A stretch of 64,000 nucleotides of DNA from Halorhabdus sp. BNX81 (GTDB taxonomy: Archaea; Halobacteriota; Halobacteria; Halobacteriales; Haloarculaceae): NCBI RefSeq assembly GCF_029229925.1, contig NZ_CP107254.1:1054001-1118000 (forward strand), written 5' to 3'. Shown here piece by piece: positions 1 through 8,364 of this stretch. How positions within the stretch are numbered: position 1 is the stretch's first letter; every line of letters starts with the position of its first letter. A model generated the notes under the pieces. The model worked only from the letters and a program-made list of their open reading frames with translations, had not been told where the DNA came from and searched no databases. The translations under genes were made by a program, and so were the position numbers.

Positions 1-10
1 TTATATATTG
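1..10 (+). promoter_or_regulatory. TATA box of the formyltransferase gene
   Basis: An A+T-only stretch (ttatatatt) lies about 25 bases before the ATG at 30. This is the spacing expected for a haloarchaeal promoter giving a leaderless or nearly leaderless transcript. The window begins here, so the BRE upstream of the box cannot be seen. Confidence 0.6.
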
Positions 11-29
11 AGGGAGTTATTGCTGTGGC

Positions 30-764
30 ATGGTAGATGTAGCTTTCTTAGGGATCAACGACGTAGGAGAGCGGATCTACGACTGGCTGACAGAGCGTGA
101 TGATGCGAATATCCTGGGTATATTTACCGAACGTGAGCAGCTTGATACCGTCCGAGAACTCGAACCTGAACTCATTCTCTCGGTGGGATATCGACATATC
201 GTTCCGGAAGATGTTCTCGAAATTCCCGACCTCGGAGCGGTCAACCTGCACAAATCGTATCTACCCTACAATAGAGGGTTCAATCCAAACGTCTGGAGTA
301 TCATCGAAGATAATCCTGCGGGAACGTCCCTCCACTATATGACTGCTGAGATAGATGAGGGGCCGATTATCGATAGACAAAAAGTACCCGTAAAGCCGGA
401 TGATGACGGCCGGGACTTATACGAACGCCTCGAGGACGCACAGGTCGAGCAGTTTACGCGACACTGGGAGTCGATACGCGACGACGACGTGGACACAATC
501 GAGCAGCAGTCCTCAGAAGGAACGTATCATTATAAACGGGAGTTTGTCGAGCAATGGGAGATCGATCCTGACGAAGAAGTGAGAATTGGTGATTTCATTG
601 ATCGACTTCGTGCATTGACGTTTCCACCATATGACAACGCATACTTCGAGAAAGACGGCAAAAAGTACTATATCGACATCTCTATACGATCTGCACAAAA
701 TGAGTCAGAGGCCTCTGTCGAAACGAAGAACGTTCCCACGTACTCGGAGGAAGACACGGAGTAG
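30..764 (+). CDS. sugar N-formyltransferase (methionyl-tRNA formyltransferase fold)
   Basis: The 244-residue protein has the formyltransferase active site: Asn72 and His74 in an N-x-H-x-S-x-L-P motif, an NRG at 81-83, and Asp109 in the segment EIDEGPI. These match the catalytic Asn/His/Asp triad of the PurN/Fmt fold, including the spacing of about 35 residues to the Asp. Such enzymes move a formyl group from N10-formyl-tetrahydrofolate. The C-terminal half (YHYKREF, then IDRLRALTFPPY and YYIDI) resembles the tail of sugar-nucleotide formyltransferases rather than Fmt, and 244 residues is short for Fmt. With an amino-sugar aminotransferase nearby, N-formylation of a nucleotide-linked amino sugar is the likely role (inference). 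The AT content is higher than most of the window. The start is supported by the TATA box at 1-10. Confidence 0.8.
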   Translation: MVDVAFLGINDVGERIYDWLTERDDANILGIFTEREQLDTVRELEPELILSVGYRHIVPEDVLEIPDLGAVNLHKSYLPYNRGFNPNVWSIIEDNPAGTSLHYMTAEIDEGPIIDRQKVPVKPDDDGRDLYERLEDAQVEQFTRHWESIRDDDVDTIEQQSSEGTYHYKREFVEQWEIDPDEEVRIGDFIDRLRALTFPPYDNAYFEKDGKKYYIDISIRSAQNESEASVETKNVPTYSEEDTE

Positions 765-770
765 TCGGGA

Positions 771-794
771 CCCTCCCGTATGTAGACGGGAGGG
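771..794. terminator. 9-bp perfect hairpin between convergent genes
   Basis: CCCTCCCGT (771-779) and ACGGGAGGG (786-794) form a perfect stem around a 6-base loop. It lies just after the formyltransferase stop and between two convergent genes, so it may end transcription. It lacks a T tract. Hairpins of this composition also occur near the ends of IS200/IS605-type elements in haloarchaea, so a transposon-end relic is the alternative. Confidence 0.5.
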
Positions 795-860
795 CTCCAG
801 CATGGACGATCAGGTATCCGAACGGGGTAGCAAAACCACGGGGAATTCAAACTGGATTGA

Positions 861-1853
861 TTACATGTACGGGTATTCCGAGTTTCGGAAGCTGTCCCGC
901 TCGTAGTCCGTGATATCCTCTTCTTTCATCCACTCTTTGATCTCTTGGACACCGTCCGCGATATCGTACTCCGCCTCCCAGCCCAGAATGTAGTTGATCT
1001 TGTCGAAGCTGACGCGGTAGGTGCGGTCGTCTTCCTTGTGTTCGACGAACCGGACTTCCGCATCCTCGACGTTATCTTCGACTATTTGACCGACTTTCTT
1101 GATCTGGTAGTTCAGGTCGTTGTCGCCAACGTTGAAGATCTGATGATCAACTTTCTCTTCGTCTGCTTCCAGTACGTCGACGAAGGCTCGTGCAGCATCG
1201 TGGACGTGGACGAGCGGCCGGTACTGCTCACCGCCATAGACGGGGATATCGTCTTCGAGTACTGCTTTCGCCGTGAGGAGATTTACGACGAGGTCAAAGC
1301 GCATCCGGCGTGACCATCCAAAGATTGTCCCGAGTCGGAGAATCGTCGCCGTAATCTTATTATCGGAAAATTGGTCATTCGTCTCGTGGAGAATAATCTC
1401 CTCGGAGTCGATTTTTGATTCCGCATACAGCGAGAGCGGGTTGAGATATGAGCCCTCGTTCAACTCCATCAGTTCACTTGCCCCATAGACGCTACAGGTA
1501 GAGGCAAAGATGAGTCGTTCGATGTCGTGGAGTTTTGCGACCTCAACGAGCGACTTCGTGGCTTCGACGTTGACCGATTGGGTCGCTTGTTCGTTGATGC
1601 CACAGGCAGGGTCGCCGACGATGCCGGCCATGTGGATGATCGCTTCGCAATTTTCAACCGCGTACGACAGATCCTCGATATGCCGAATATCACCTTCGTG
1701 GATTTCGAGATTCCCGTCACCTTTGAACGGATCTAGGGCGTCATCTCCCCACAACATCGAATCGAGAACGTGGACTTCGTGTCCGTTATCGAGTAATTCC
1801 TCGACGATATAATTCCCGATGTAGCCAGCCCCGCCAGTGACAAGCACGTGCAT
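861..1853 (-). CDS. NAD-dependent nucleotide-sugar epimerase/dehydratase (extended SDR)
   Basis: The 330-residue protein starts with a Rossmann motif G7-x-x-G10-x-x-G13. Its catalytic pair is Tyr143 and Lys147 in SLYAESK, preceded by Ser/Thr at 118-119 (FASTCSVYG). This is the GalE/RmlB-type extended SDR family, which epimerises or dehydrates nucleotide sugars using bound NAD. The ATG at 1853 was chosen because the glycine motif follows directly; the longer reading frame upstream adds 24 residues with no SDR character. Neighbours on both sides are sugar-modifying enzymes, so it probably helps make a sugar for the cell-surface glycan. The exact substrate cannot be read from the sequence. Confidence 0.85.
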   Translation of the reverse strand: MHVLVTGGAGYIGNYIVEELLDNGHEVHVLDSMLWGDDALDPFKGDGNLEIHEGDIRHIEDLSYAVENCEAIIHMAGIVGDPACGINEQATQSVNVEATKSLVEVAKLHDIERLIFASTCSVYGASELMELNEGSYLNPLSLYAESKIDSEEIILHETNDQFSDNKITATILRLGTIFGWSRRMRFDLVVNLLTAKAVLEDDIPVYGGEQYRPLVHVHDAARAFVDVLEADEEKVDHQIFNVGDNDLNYQIKKVGQIVEDNVEDAEVRFVEHKEDDRTYRVSFDKINYILGWEAEYDIADGVQEIKEWMKEEDITDYERDSFRNSEYPYM

Positions 1854-1970
1854 TGACGTCGTGAGATTCACGAGGAAGAGACAAAAAGCGTTCCGTTTGT
1901 AATCCAGCGTCCTTCGACTCCCCAAACAGCGATGGCCGGCAGGTGTTGCGTAATGGAAACACTCTTCATC

Positions 1971-1980
1971 CTTATCAAAT
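1971..1980 (+). promoter_or_regulatory. probable TATA box of the phosphatase-fold gene
   Basis: The A+T-rich cttatcaaat lies about 20 bases before the ATG at 1993, in the 139-base spacer between two divergent genes. It fits a short-leader archaeal promoter. Confidence 0.4.
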
Positions 1981-1992
1981 AAGCTGGATTCA

Positions 1993-2955
1993 ATGGATCC
2001 CTGGTATGCGTTGCGAGAAATCCGAAAACACGGGACAAATCCGCAGTGGTGGCGGAAACGATTTTTAACCCATATTGTGAGCAGGTATTATCGATTGAAT
2101 CCACCATCCTCGGATCCGCTTGTGACACAGGATTGGGACAACGTACTGCTACTGGATGCGTGTCGATACGATCTATTTGAAGACGTATTATCGGACTATC
2201 CCCTCCCCGGCACACTTGGGAAACGGCGATCCGCGGGGTCAGGAACACCCGAATACTTAAAAAAGAATTTTGAAGGAAGACAACTCCACGATACGGTCTA
2301 TATCACGGCGAACCCATATGTAAATACGAAATTATCACGTGAGACGTTCTACGACGTCGTCCCCGTATGGAAGCACGACTGGGATGAGGAACTACAAACG
2401 GTTCCGCCTGAAGCAGTCCGTGATAGTGTGCTTGAAGCCAATGACAAATATCCCAACAAACGAATCATTGCCCACTTCAATCAACCGCATGTGCCGTTTA
2501 TTGGCGATGTCCGTCTGGACGGTCGAAAGGTAAGCGCAATACGACAAGAGGCACTTGGGAAAGAACGACCGGACCCGTCCGAGCGGATCCCGACTCCGTT
2601 TGATCAGCTTGCGGCTGGTGGACGCACCTACGATGAGGTTTATGAAGCATACCGGAGTAATCTCGTGCGCGTGCTACCGACGGTTACGGAATTGCTCGAT
2701 GCCCTTCCTGGCCTGACAGCCGTCACGTCGGATCATGGCAACGCATTCGGTGAATTGGCCCGTCCGTTCCCTATCAAGGTCTATGGCCATCCACTCGGCA
2801 TTTTAATCCCGGCGTTGACGGAAGTCCCCTGGCACGTTTCACAGAACGGAGATAGAAAACAGGTCACTGCGGGGAACCCAGCCCAGACGAGTCACAATGA
2901 CGACCCCTCCGAGGATGTACAGCATCGACTTCGTCAACTCGGTTACGCAGAATGA
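1993..2955 (+). CDS. alkaline-phosphatase/sulfatase-fold protein of the glycan island
   Basis: The 320-residue protein has an early metal-binding type segment with Asp55 (LLLDACRYD), a central HFNQPHVP (161-168), and a late SDHGNAFGE with Asp247-His248, the usual DHG of the AlkP/sulfatase superfamily. No signal peptide or membrane helix is visible, so it should act in the cytoplasm. Family members include phosphatases, sulfatases and phospho-group transferases. The neighbours suggest it modifies a glycan or its carrier, but the reaction is unknown. Its gene is AT-rich compared with later genes and overlaps the convergent aminotransferase gene by 13 bases at the 3' ends. Confidence 0.7.
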   Translation: MDPWYALREIRKHGTNPQWWRKRFLTHIVSRYYRLNPPSSDPLVTQDWDNVLLLDACRYDLFEDVLSDYPLPGTLGKRRSAGSGTPEYLKKNFEGRQLHDTVYITANPYVNTKLSRETFYDVVPVWKHDWDEELQTVPPEAVRDSVLEANDKYPNKRIIAHFNQPHVPFIGDVRLDGRKVSAIRQEALGKERPDPSERIPTPFDQLAAGGRTYDEVYEAYRSNLVRVLPTVTELLDALPGLTAVTSDHGNAFGELARPFPIKVYGHPLGILIPALTEVPWHVSQNGDRKQVTAGNPAQTSHNDDPSEDVQHRLRQLGYAE

Positions 2956-4121
2956 TCTGCAACGGTATTCCGAAACTCCGAGACAGTTTCGACGACGTAT
3001 TCGATCTCGTCGTCCGTCAGATTCGGATGGTTGGGAAGTCCGATCATCTTCCCGACTACGTCTTCGACATTCGGCAACGTTAGTGACTCGTAGTCGTGGT
3101 CGTTCTCGTTTTCGCTCCAGGGGAATTCGCCGTTGAATCCTTTGTGGTTCCTAAACACAGGCTGTTCGTAAAGTGGTCTATTGTAACGGTGACGTGTTTC
3201 GACCCCCATGTCCCCGAGTCGGTCCCATACCTCTTTGCCAGAGAGTCCGATTACGTCCTCTTTCACCTCGAAGGGGGCCCAAAAGTACGCGTGCTCGACG
3301 TGATCAGGTACCGTCGCCGGTTCGAGCCATTCTAGATCTCCAAGTTCGTCGGCCAACCGTTCGGAGATCCGTCGACGCTTCGCGTTGAATTCGGCGAGTC
3401 TCTCGACTTGCTTTGCGCCAATCGCTGCGTGTAGTTCGCTCATCCGGTAATTGTATCCCAAATCGACGTGCGTATCTCGATCGACGAGGCCATGATTTCG
3501 GAGCCGCCGGAGTTTCTCGGCGAGCTCGTCGTCGTCGGTCGTGATTATTCCTCCCTCGCCTGAGGTGATGTTCTTGGTCGCATAGAAGGAGAAACAGCCG
3601 ACATCGCCGAGTGAGCCAACGCGGTCCCCTTTGTAGCTGGCCCCGTGTGCCTGTGCTGCGTCTTCGACGACTGCAATGTCGTGTCTCTCGGCGAACGACT
3701 GGATCTCGTCCATCGCTGCCGGTTGGCCGTACAGATGGACTGGCATGATGGCAACAGTCCGATCTGAGACACAACGCTCCAAATCCCGGTAATCGAGCGT
3801 ATAGAGCTCACGATCGATATCTGCGAATACTGGGATCCCTCCTTGATGTACCACTGCGGTTGCCGTTGAGCCGAACGTGAGGCTGGGGACGATGACTTCG
3901 TCGCCAGGTTCAAGCCCGAGCGCATTGAGCGAGACTTGAATCGCGACAGTGCCGTTCGCCACCGCGACTGCGTGATCAACGCCAGTATACTCCGCCCATT
4001 TCTCTTCGAATTCCTCGACGAAGGGGCCCTGAACGAACCGACCGCTGTCGAGCACCTCGGAGACGTTCTCACGCTCGACTTCCCCCAATACCGGCTCCGC
4101 AACACTCACTTGCCTGTCCAT
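2943..4121 (-). CDS. DegT/DnrJ/EryC1-family sugar aminotransferase
   Basis: The 392-residue PLP enzyme shows the family hallmarks: Asp154 in VVEDAAQAHG, which pairs with the PLP ring nitrogen, and the PLP-binding lysine Lys183 in ATKNITSGEGG. Family members add an amino group to keto-sugar nucleotides, for example GDP-perosamine synthase or ArnB. The ATG at 4121 is preferred because residues from MDRQ onward match the family N-terminus; an upstream ATG at 4163 adds 14 residues that do not. A formyltransferase and an epimerase lie nearby. Together they would convert a keto-sugar into an amino sugar and then into an N-formyl amino sugar (inference). Confidence 0.88.
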   Translation of the reverse strand: MDRQVSVAEPVLGEVERENVSEVLDSGRFVQGPFVEEFEEKWAEYTGVDHAVAVANGTVAIQVSLNALGLEPGDEVIVPSLTFGSTATAVVHQGGIPVFADIDRELYTLDYRDLERCVSDRTVAIMPVHLYGQPAAMDEIQSFAERHDIAVVEDAAQAHGASYKGDRVGSLGDVGCFSFYATKNITSGEGGIITTDDDELAEKLRRLRNHGLVDRDTHVDLGYNYRMSELHAAIGAKQVERLAEFNAKRRRISERLADELGDLEWLEPATVPDHVEHAYFWAPFEVKEDVIGLSGKEVWDRLGDMGVETRHRYNRPLYEQPVFRNHKGFNGEFPWSENENDHDYESLTLPNVEDVVGKMIGLPNHPNLTDDEIEYVVETVSEFRNTVADHSA

Positions 4122-4271
4122 ACTTTCAAACAGAAGGAGCAGATAATCAAAGTCACGATCCACGATGGTACGAATGGTTTAGTTTCAAACGGTTCTAATC
4201 CATCCTTGTTTAGGAAACAATATCGCTGCCATCCCGTACACTTTTTCACGGAGCCATCCGACAACCAGCCA

Positions 4272-5219
4272 ATGCCAACCCGCGACGACGTCTGCGTGCT
4301 CATCCCGACCTACAACGAGGCGGCTGCTATCGGCGACGTCATCGACGGCTTTCACGACCAAGACCTCCAGAAGGTCCTCGTCATCGACGGCGGATCCGCG
4401 GACGACACCCAGGAGATAGCCGCCGAGCACGGCGCAGAGGTCGTCGAACAATCAGGCAGCGGCAAAGGCCAGGCCGTCCGAGAGGCCTTCGAGTACATCG
4501 ACGCCCCATATATCCTCATGGTCGACGGAGATGGGACCTACCGCCCGGCGGACGCGGATGTCCTTCTCGATCCACTCCTCTCTGGAGAGGCCGACCACGT
4601 CATTGGCAACCGATTTGCCGACATGGAGTCGGGTGCAATGACGCGACTCAATCAGGTGGGCAACCGACTCATCAACCGTGCTTTCGCGCGGATTCACGGC
4701 CGGGATTTCGTCGACATCCTCTCGGGATACCGGGCGATGACGCGTGAGTCTATCGACCGCTTCGACCTCTCTTCGGAGGGATTCGGTATCGAGACCGAAC
4801 TCTCCGTCGAGTGCGTCAAACACAACGTTACCACCGAGGTTGTGCCGATCCGCTACGAGAGCCGGCCCGAAGACACCGAAACGAACCTCCGGCCGTTCCG
4901 TGACGGTGCTGTCATCCTTCTGACGCTGTACCGGATGGCCAAGACGAACAATCCGCTCTTTTATTTCGGCAGCGTGGGAACAGCGAGTCTCCTTGTCGGT
5001 GCGCTGCTCGGCGTCTACGTCGCTGTCGAGTGGTTCATGAAAAACATCTCACACGAGGTCATTGCCATCGTCTCCGCCGTTGGAATCATCTTCGGCGTCC
5101 AACTCCTGGTCTTTGGCGTCCTCTCGGATATGATCTTCAAACTCCACCGCGAGCAGATGCACCGACTCGATCAGGTGCTCGAAGACACGCGATCGGTAGA
5201 CGAGGAAACCAGCGAGTGA
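4272..5219 (+). CDS. aglJ: family 2 glycosyltransferase, AglJ-like (dolichyl-phosphate sugar transfer)
   Basis: The 315-residue protein is a GT-A glycosyltransferase: LIPTYNEA at the N-terminus, VIDGGSADDT near 38-46, and the metal-binding DGDGT at 85-89. Two membrane helices follow (about 229-253 and 262-285), then a short charged tail. This layout and sequence match the haloarchaeal AglJ group, which in Haloferax volcanii loads the first hexose of the S-layer N-glycan onto dolichol phosphate (established for that organism). The ATG at 4272 was chosen over a far upstream one because the conserved domain begins at once. The gene diverges from the aminotransferase gene, with 150 bases between them. 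Confidence 0.78.
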   Translation: MPTRDDVCVLIPTYNEAAAIGDVIDGFHDQDLQKVLVIDGGSADDTQEIAAEHGAEVVEQSGSGKGQAVREAFEYIDAPYILMVDGDGTYRPADADVLLDPLLSGEADHVIGNRFADMESGAMTRLNQVGNRLINRAFARIHGRDFVDILSGYRAMTRESIDRFDLSSEGFGIETELSVECVKHNVTTEVVPIRYESRPEDTETNLRPFRDGAVILLTLYRMAKTNNPLFYFGSVGTASLLVGALLGVYVAVEWFMKNISHEVIAIVSAVGIIFGVQLLVFGVLSDMIFKLHREQMHRLDQVLEDTRSVDEETSE

Positions 5220-5247
5220 CTGTACAGCTGCGTAATCGATCGAGGCG

Positions 5248-5571
5248 TCAAAACGGTATCAGTGATCGTATTTGACCGACAATCCCGCTTGGATTCTCGG
5301 CCCGGAGTCGTTCGAAGACGGGGTGGGTTGCGTTGAGGAGATCCTGCTCAGTCTCAAAGTTTCGCTGATCGATCTCGTCGAGCACGTCCTCTAGGGAAAC
5401 GGTGTTTCCGGACGCGTTGTATGGCACTTCGAGGTCGCCGTGCTCCGCGCGCAACTCCTCGGCCGTCGCTGGAAACGAGGCATCCTCGAGACGGGCGTCC
5501 AAGGCGGGAATCCCGAACTCGATGACGTCCGGTTCCGAAAGACCGTCGTCGGCAGGTGGGCGAACTCCCAT
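5248..5571 (-). CDS. DUF5789-type small haloarchaeal protein
   Basis: A 107-residue acidic protein with the pattern FGIPALDARLEDASFP followed by an EELRAEHGD segment, as in the DUF5789 family found across haloarchaea. It has no membrane segment, signal peptide or metal motif. The function of the family is unknown. It lies tail to tail with the AglJ-like gene and diverges from the rhomboid gene. Confidence 0.7.
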   Translation of the reverse strand: MGVRPPADDGLSEPDVIEFGIPALDARLEDASFPATAEELRAEHGDLEVPYNASGNTVSLEDVLDEIDQRNFETEQDLLNATHPVFERLRAENPSGIVGQIRSLIPF

Positions 5572-5714
5572 CGTGTAGTCGCACGCTCCCGATCCGGTAA
5601 AAACCTGCGGGCGAGACCCGCCACGGGGGTGGCAACTCGCGGCGGGATCAGTGACAAAACGGCTCCCCGGAAGTGGGCGTCAGGGCTAAACCTACCTGCC
5701 CCGTTGATCGGAGT

Positions 5715-7439
5715 ATGTCGGCGATCCCGTCAGCACTCCGTTCGGCCCCGCTGGCCGCGACTGGCTTGCGGGCGGCGATCGAGGCCGTCCCCCTGTGGAG
5801 CTGGCAACTCCTGTTGGCCGCTGGGATCATCGTTTCTGTGCTCACCCTCTATCGGACGGCCCGTCCTAGTGGCCGCTGGGGCGGGCGCTTGCGTTCGCGG
5901 TTCGTCCTGGGCGTGCCCTGGGGAACCGTCCTCGGGCTTGGGTTCGTCATCTGCGTGTATCTGTTCGTTCAGGGTGGCTGGGGGAATCTCCGCGATCCGG
6001 TGAATCTGCCGTTTCAGGCCACGTCCTATGCGTATCCTCTCGGTATCCTCACCGCCGGATTCGCCCACATTGGCTGGACCCATCTCGTTGGCAACCTCTG
6101 GGCCGGCCTCGTCTATGGCTCGATTGCCGAGTTCGCCTGGAGTCATTATCCCACGGAACGGGGCAGCGAGTCGTTTTCCTCGTGGCGGCGTAATCCATTC
6201 GTCAGAATCGGGATCGTCTTCGGGACCATCCTCGGTACCGGCCTCCTCACGGCCGCGTTTTCGTGGGGGCCGATCATCGGCTTCTCGGGCGTTACGTATG
6301 CGATGGCCGGGTTCGCGCTCGTCTTCTATCCGATCACGACGATCGTCGCCGTCGTGGGCTGGAGCCAGCTCTGGCACGTCTATAGCGGGTTCGTCTCGCC
6401 GTACTCCGTCGCGGAGGCGGGCGTCAGTTACGATACCGTCGGGTGGGCGAGTACGGCTATACAGGGCCACGCGTTCGGGTTCTTACTCGGTGTGTTCGCC
6501 GCGGCACTCCTCCTTCGACAGCGGCGTCGGAGTGGGAATCCAGCGCGGATCTGGCTCGCGGCGATGATCTACGGCATTGATGCCGAACTCTGGCGGGTCT
6601 ACTGGTTTCTGGGGGAGGGCCAATACATCCAGTTCAAGGCAGTCGGGACGGCGCTTTTGTTCGCCCTCGCGGGACTTATCGTCGCAGTCGTCGCCGGGTC
6701 CGACCGGTCGGTGTTCTCCGGGCTCCCGGGCCTCGATCGGTCGCTCGATGCACCACGCTGGGAGATTGCGGCGAGCGTCCTGCTCGCCGTGCTGGTGACG
6801 ATGTCGATGGTCGGTGTGACGTTGAACCTCGCTGCGCCTGCGGGCGGTGGACTGCCCGACGACGCGGTCGAAGTCGAGGATTACGAGATCGCTTACGCCG
6901 AGAACGTCACCAACCAACAGATCGCCGTCGTGGATCTTCCGTTCTTGACCCAAGCTACCCAGATCCGGTCGAGCGGCGTGATCGTCACGAGCGAGAAGCG
7001 CCACCTCTGGCGGGTTGCAATTTCCAAACGCGCGATAGAGGCCCGCGGTAGCGGCCGCGTCCTCGTCGGGGGCGTCGGCTGGCGGTCATCGGTCTGGGTG
7101 ACGCGGTCCGGGTGGTCAGTCGTCGGCGGAAACAGCACCTACCGTCTCTTCCTCGATCCCGAAGACAGCGAGAAGCGTCTCGTCCACACGTCATCACCGG
7201 CGGTCGCGGATCTTCGACTTGCCAATCGGACGATCGCGATCCGACCGGCAGCCGATGCGTTCGAGGTGGCGATCCGACGCAACGACGAGACGGTCGATGC
7301 CGTCCCGATTCCCGAGGCGGGTGAGAACGCGACTGTCGGCGGGATCACGATCAACCGGTCGGGCCGTGATCTCTATGCGAGCGCTGACGGGACCGTCATT
7401 CGGGTTGCCAACCGGCAGGTCCCACCGACACGACGGTGA
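5715..7439 (+). CDS. rhomboid-family intramembrane serine protease with long C-terminal domain
   Basis: The 574-residue membrane protein contains rhomboid motifs: HLVGN with Asn127 (oxyanion hole), the catalytic Ser191 in GFSG, and the catalytic His252 in GHAFG. Rhomboids cut other membrane proteins within or next to their membrane segments. About 370 residues are mostly membrane-spanning. After a last helix (near 355-375) there is a non-membrane region of about 190 residues rich in beta-forming segments, probably on the outer face. The ATG at 5715 is preferred; the reading frame extends 14 codons further without family character. The substrate is unknown. Confidence 0.85.
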   Translation: MSAIPSALRSAPLAATGLRAAIEAVPLWSWQLLLAAGIIVSVLTLYRTARPSGRWGGRLRSRFVLGVPWGTVLGLGFVICVYLFVQGGWGNLRDPVNLPFQATSYAYPLGILTAGFAHIGWTHLVGNLWAGLVYGSIAEFAWSHYPTERGSESFSSWRRNPFVRIGIVFGTILGTGLLTAAFSWGPIIGFSGVTYAMAGFALVFYPITTIVAVVGWSQLWHVYSGFVSPYSVAEAGVSYDTVGWASTAIQGHAFGFLLGVFAAALLLRQRRRSGNPARIWLAAMIYGIDAELWRVYWFLGEGQYIQFKAVGTALLFALAGLIVAVVAGSDRSVFSGLPGLDRSLDAPRWEIAASVLLAVLVTMSMVGVTLNLAAPAGGGLPDDAVEVEDYEIAYAENVTNQQIAVVDLPFLTQATQIRSSGVIVTSEKRHLWRVAISKRAIEARGSGRVLVGGVGWRSSVWVTRSGWSVVGGNSTYRLFLDPEDSEKRLVHTSSPAVADLRLANRTIAIRPAADAFEVAIRRNDETVDAVPIPEAGENATVGGITINRSGRDLYASADGTVIRVANRQVPPTRR

Positions 7440-7455
7440 TCTGGGCTCCCTGTAG

Positions 7456-8091
7456 CTACTGAGGCCCACGTCGCCACTCGATCCGGAACAGTTCGACGTC
7501 GATCTCCCGGGACTCGGCCTCGTGAAACGAAAACTGACGGGGCAGCGAAAGGGTCGTGCCATACGCTGCCGTCACCTCGCCGCCGTTGTCAGCGGCGAAC
7601 GCCTCGACGAAGTCCACACTCCCCGCGTTGTGAATCGAGTACGAGACCGACGCGATGTCGGCTGCGGTCGCCAGGAACGCTCGGTCGGCGTGTTCGTTGT
7701 CCGACTGAGCGCCGAACGGCGGATTCATGATGGCGGTAACTGGCTCGGACGGACACACCGGCAGTTCGGTCGCGTCGGCCCGGAGCCAGGAGATCCGTGT
7801 CCGCGTTCCGACCCGGTTTTGGTTTGCCCGTGCAGTCGAGAGTGGGGCCGGATCGATGTCTACGCCGAGTACCGTTGCGGGGCCACGGAGCGCTGCACCG
7901 AGCGCGAGCATGCCCGTCCCGCACCCGAGATCGACGACAGTCCCGCCCGCGATGTCCCCGTTGAGATCCGCCAGATGGACGAGATGCGCCGCGACCGAGG
8001 GGGGCGTGCGGTACTGTTCGAGTGACGCTTCCGGATCGTCGAACCCGACGACAACCCCGAGTTGCTGGGCCAGCTCCCGTTTCGTGCTCAT
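7456..8091 (-). CDS. METTL5-type N6-adenine RNA methyltransferase
   Basis: The 211-residue protein has SAM motif I (DLGCGTG at 54-60), the adjacent VDID, and the N6-adenine catalytic motif NPPF at 123-126. LEQYRTP near 24-30 and a closing FSFHEAE region match human METTL5 closely in layout. METTL5 methylates an adenine in small-subunit rRNA (established in eukaryotes); the archaeal homologue is expected to act on 16S rRNA (inference). It converges with the rhomboid gene and is divergent from nothing obvious, since the next gene upstream is a small zinc protein on the same strand. Confidence 0.85.
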   Translation of the reverse strand: MSTKRELAQQLGVVVGFDDPEASLEQYRTPPSVAAHLVHLADLNGDIAGGTVVDLGCGTGMLALGAALRGPATVLGVDIDPAPLSTARANQNRVGTRTRISWLRADATELPVCPSEPVTAIMNPPFGAQSDNEHADRAFLATAADIASVSYSIHNAGSVDFVEAFAADNGGEVTAAYGTTLSLPRQFSFHEAESREIDVELFRIEWRRGPQ

Positions 8092-8214
8092 CGATGTAGT
8101 TCCTATCTCTGTCCCTAGTGGGCTCGCGGCGGGAAAAGCGTTCGATGCCCCAGAAGCGTTCAGCTACCGGTCCACTGCCGTGGTACTTTCACCAACACTA
8201 CGGCCGGGCGACAT

Positions 8215-8352
8215 TCAGGAACTCCAGAGATGTCGATCCTCCATCGACTCCGGGGCCCGATACCCCAGTACAGCGTGTCCCTGTGATTCGTGCCACGACG
8301 CCATGCGCTCGTCGATGTACTCCGAGCAGTCCTTGCAGTACCATGTTGCCAT
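8215..8352 (-). CDS. 45-residue CCHH zinc-finger-like microprotein
   Basis: This short gene was found by reading the spacer. Its product starts MATWYCKDC and continues to a WHESQGH segment, giving Cys6-x2-Cys9, then His21 and His26. That C2H2-like spacing could bind one zinc ion. A strong Shine-Dalgarno sequence (AGGAGGA) lies 5 bases before the ATG, which is rare and persuasive in this GC-rich genome. Haloarchaea encode many small zinc-finger proteins of under 70 residues, mostly with unknown roles. Nearby are the methyltransferase gene downstream and a divergent GAF sensor. Confidence 0.7.
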   Translation of the reverse strand: MATWYCKDCSEYIDERMASWHESQGHAVLGYRAPESMEDRHLWSS

Positions 8353-8357
8353 GTGTG

Positions 8358-8364
8358 TCCTCCT
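8358..8364 (-). promoter_or_regulatory. Shine-Dalgarno site of the CCHH microprotein
   Basis: On the minus strand this reads AGGAGGA, 5 bases before the ATG at 8352. It is fully complementary to the 16S rRNA 3' end and fixes the start codon. It implies a transcript with a leader. The A+T-rich stretch near 8405-8445 probably holds the divergent promoters. Confidence 0.65.
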
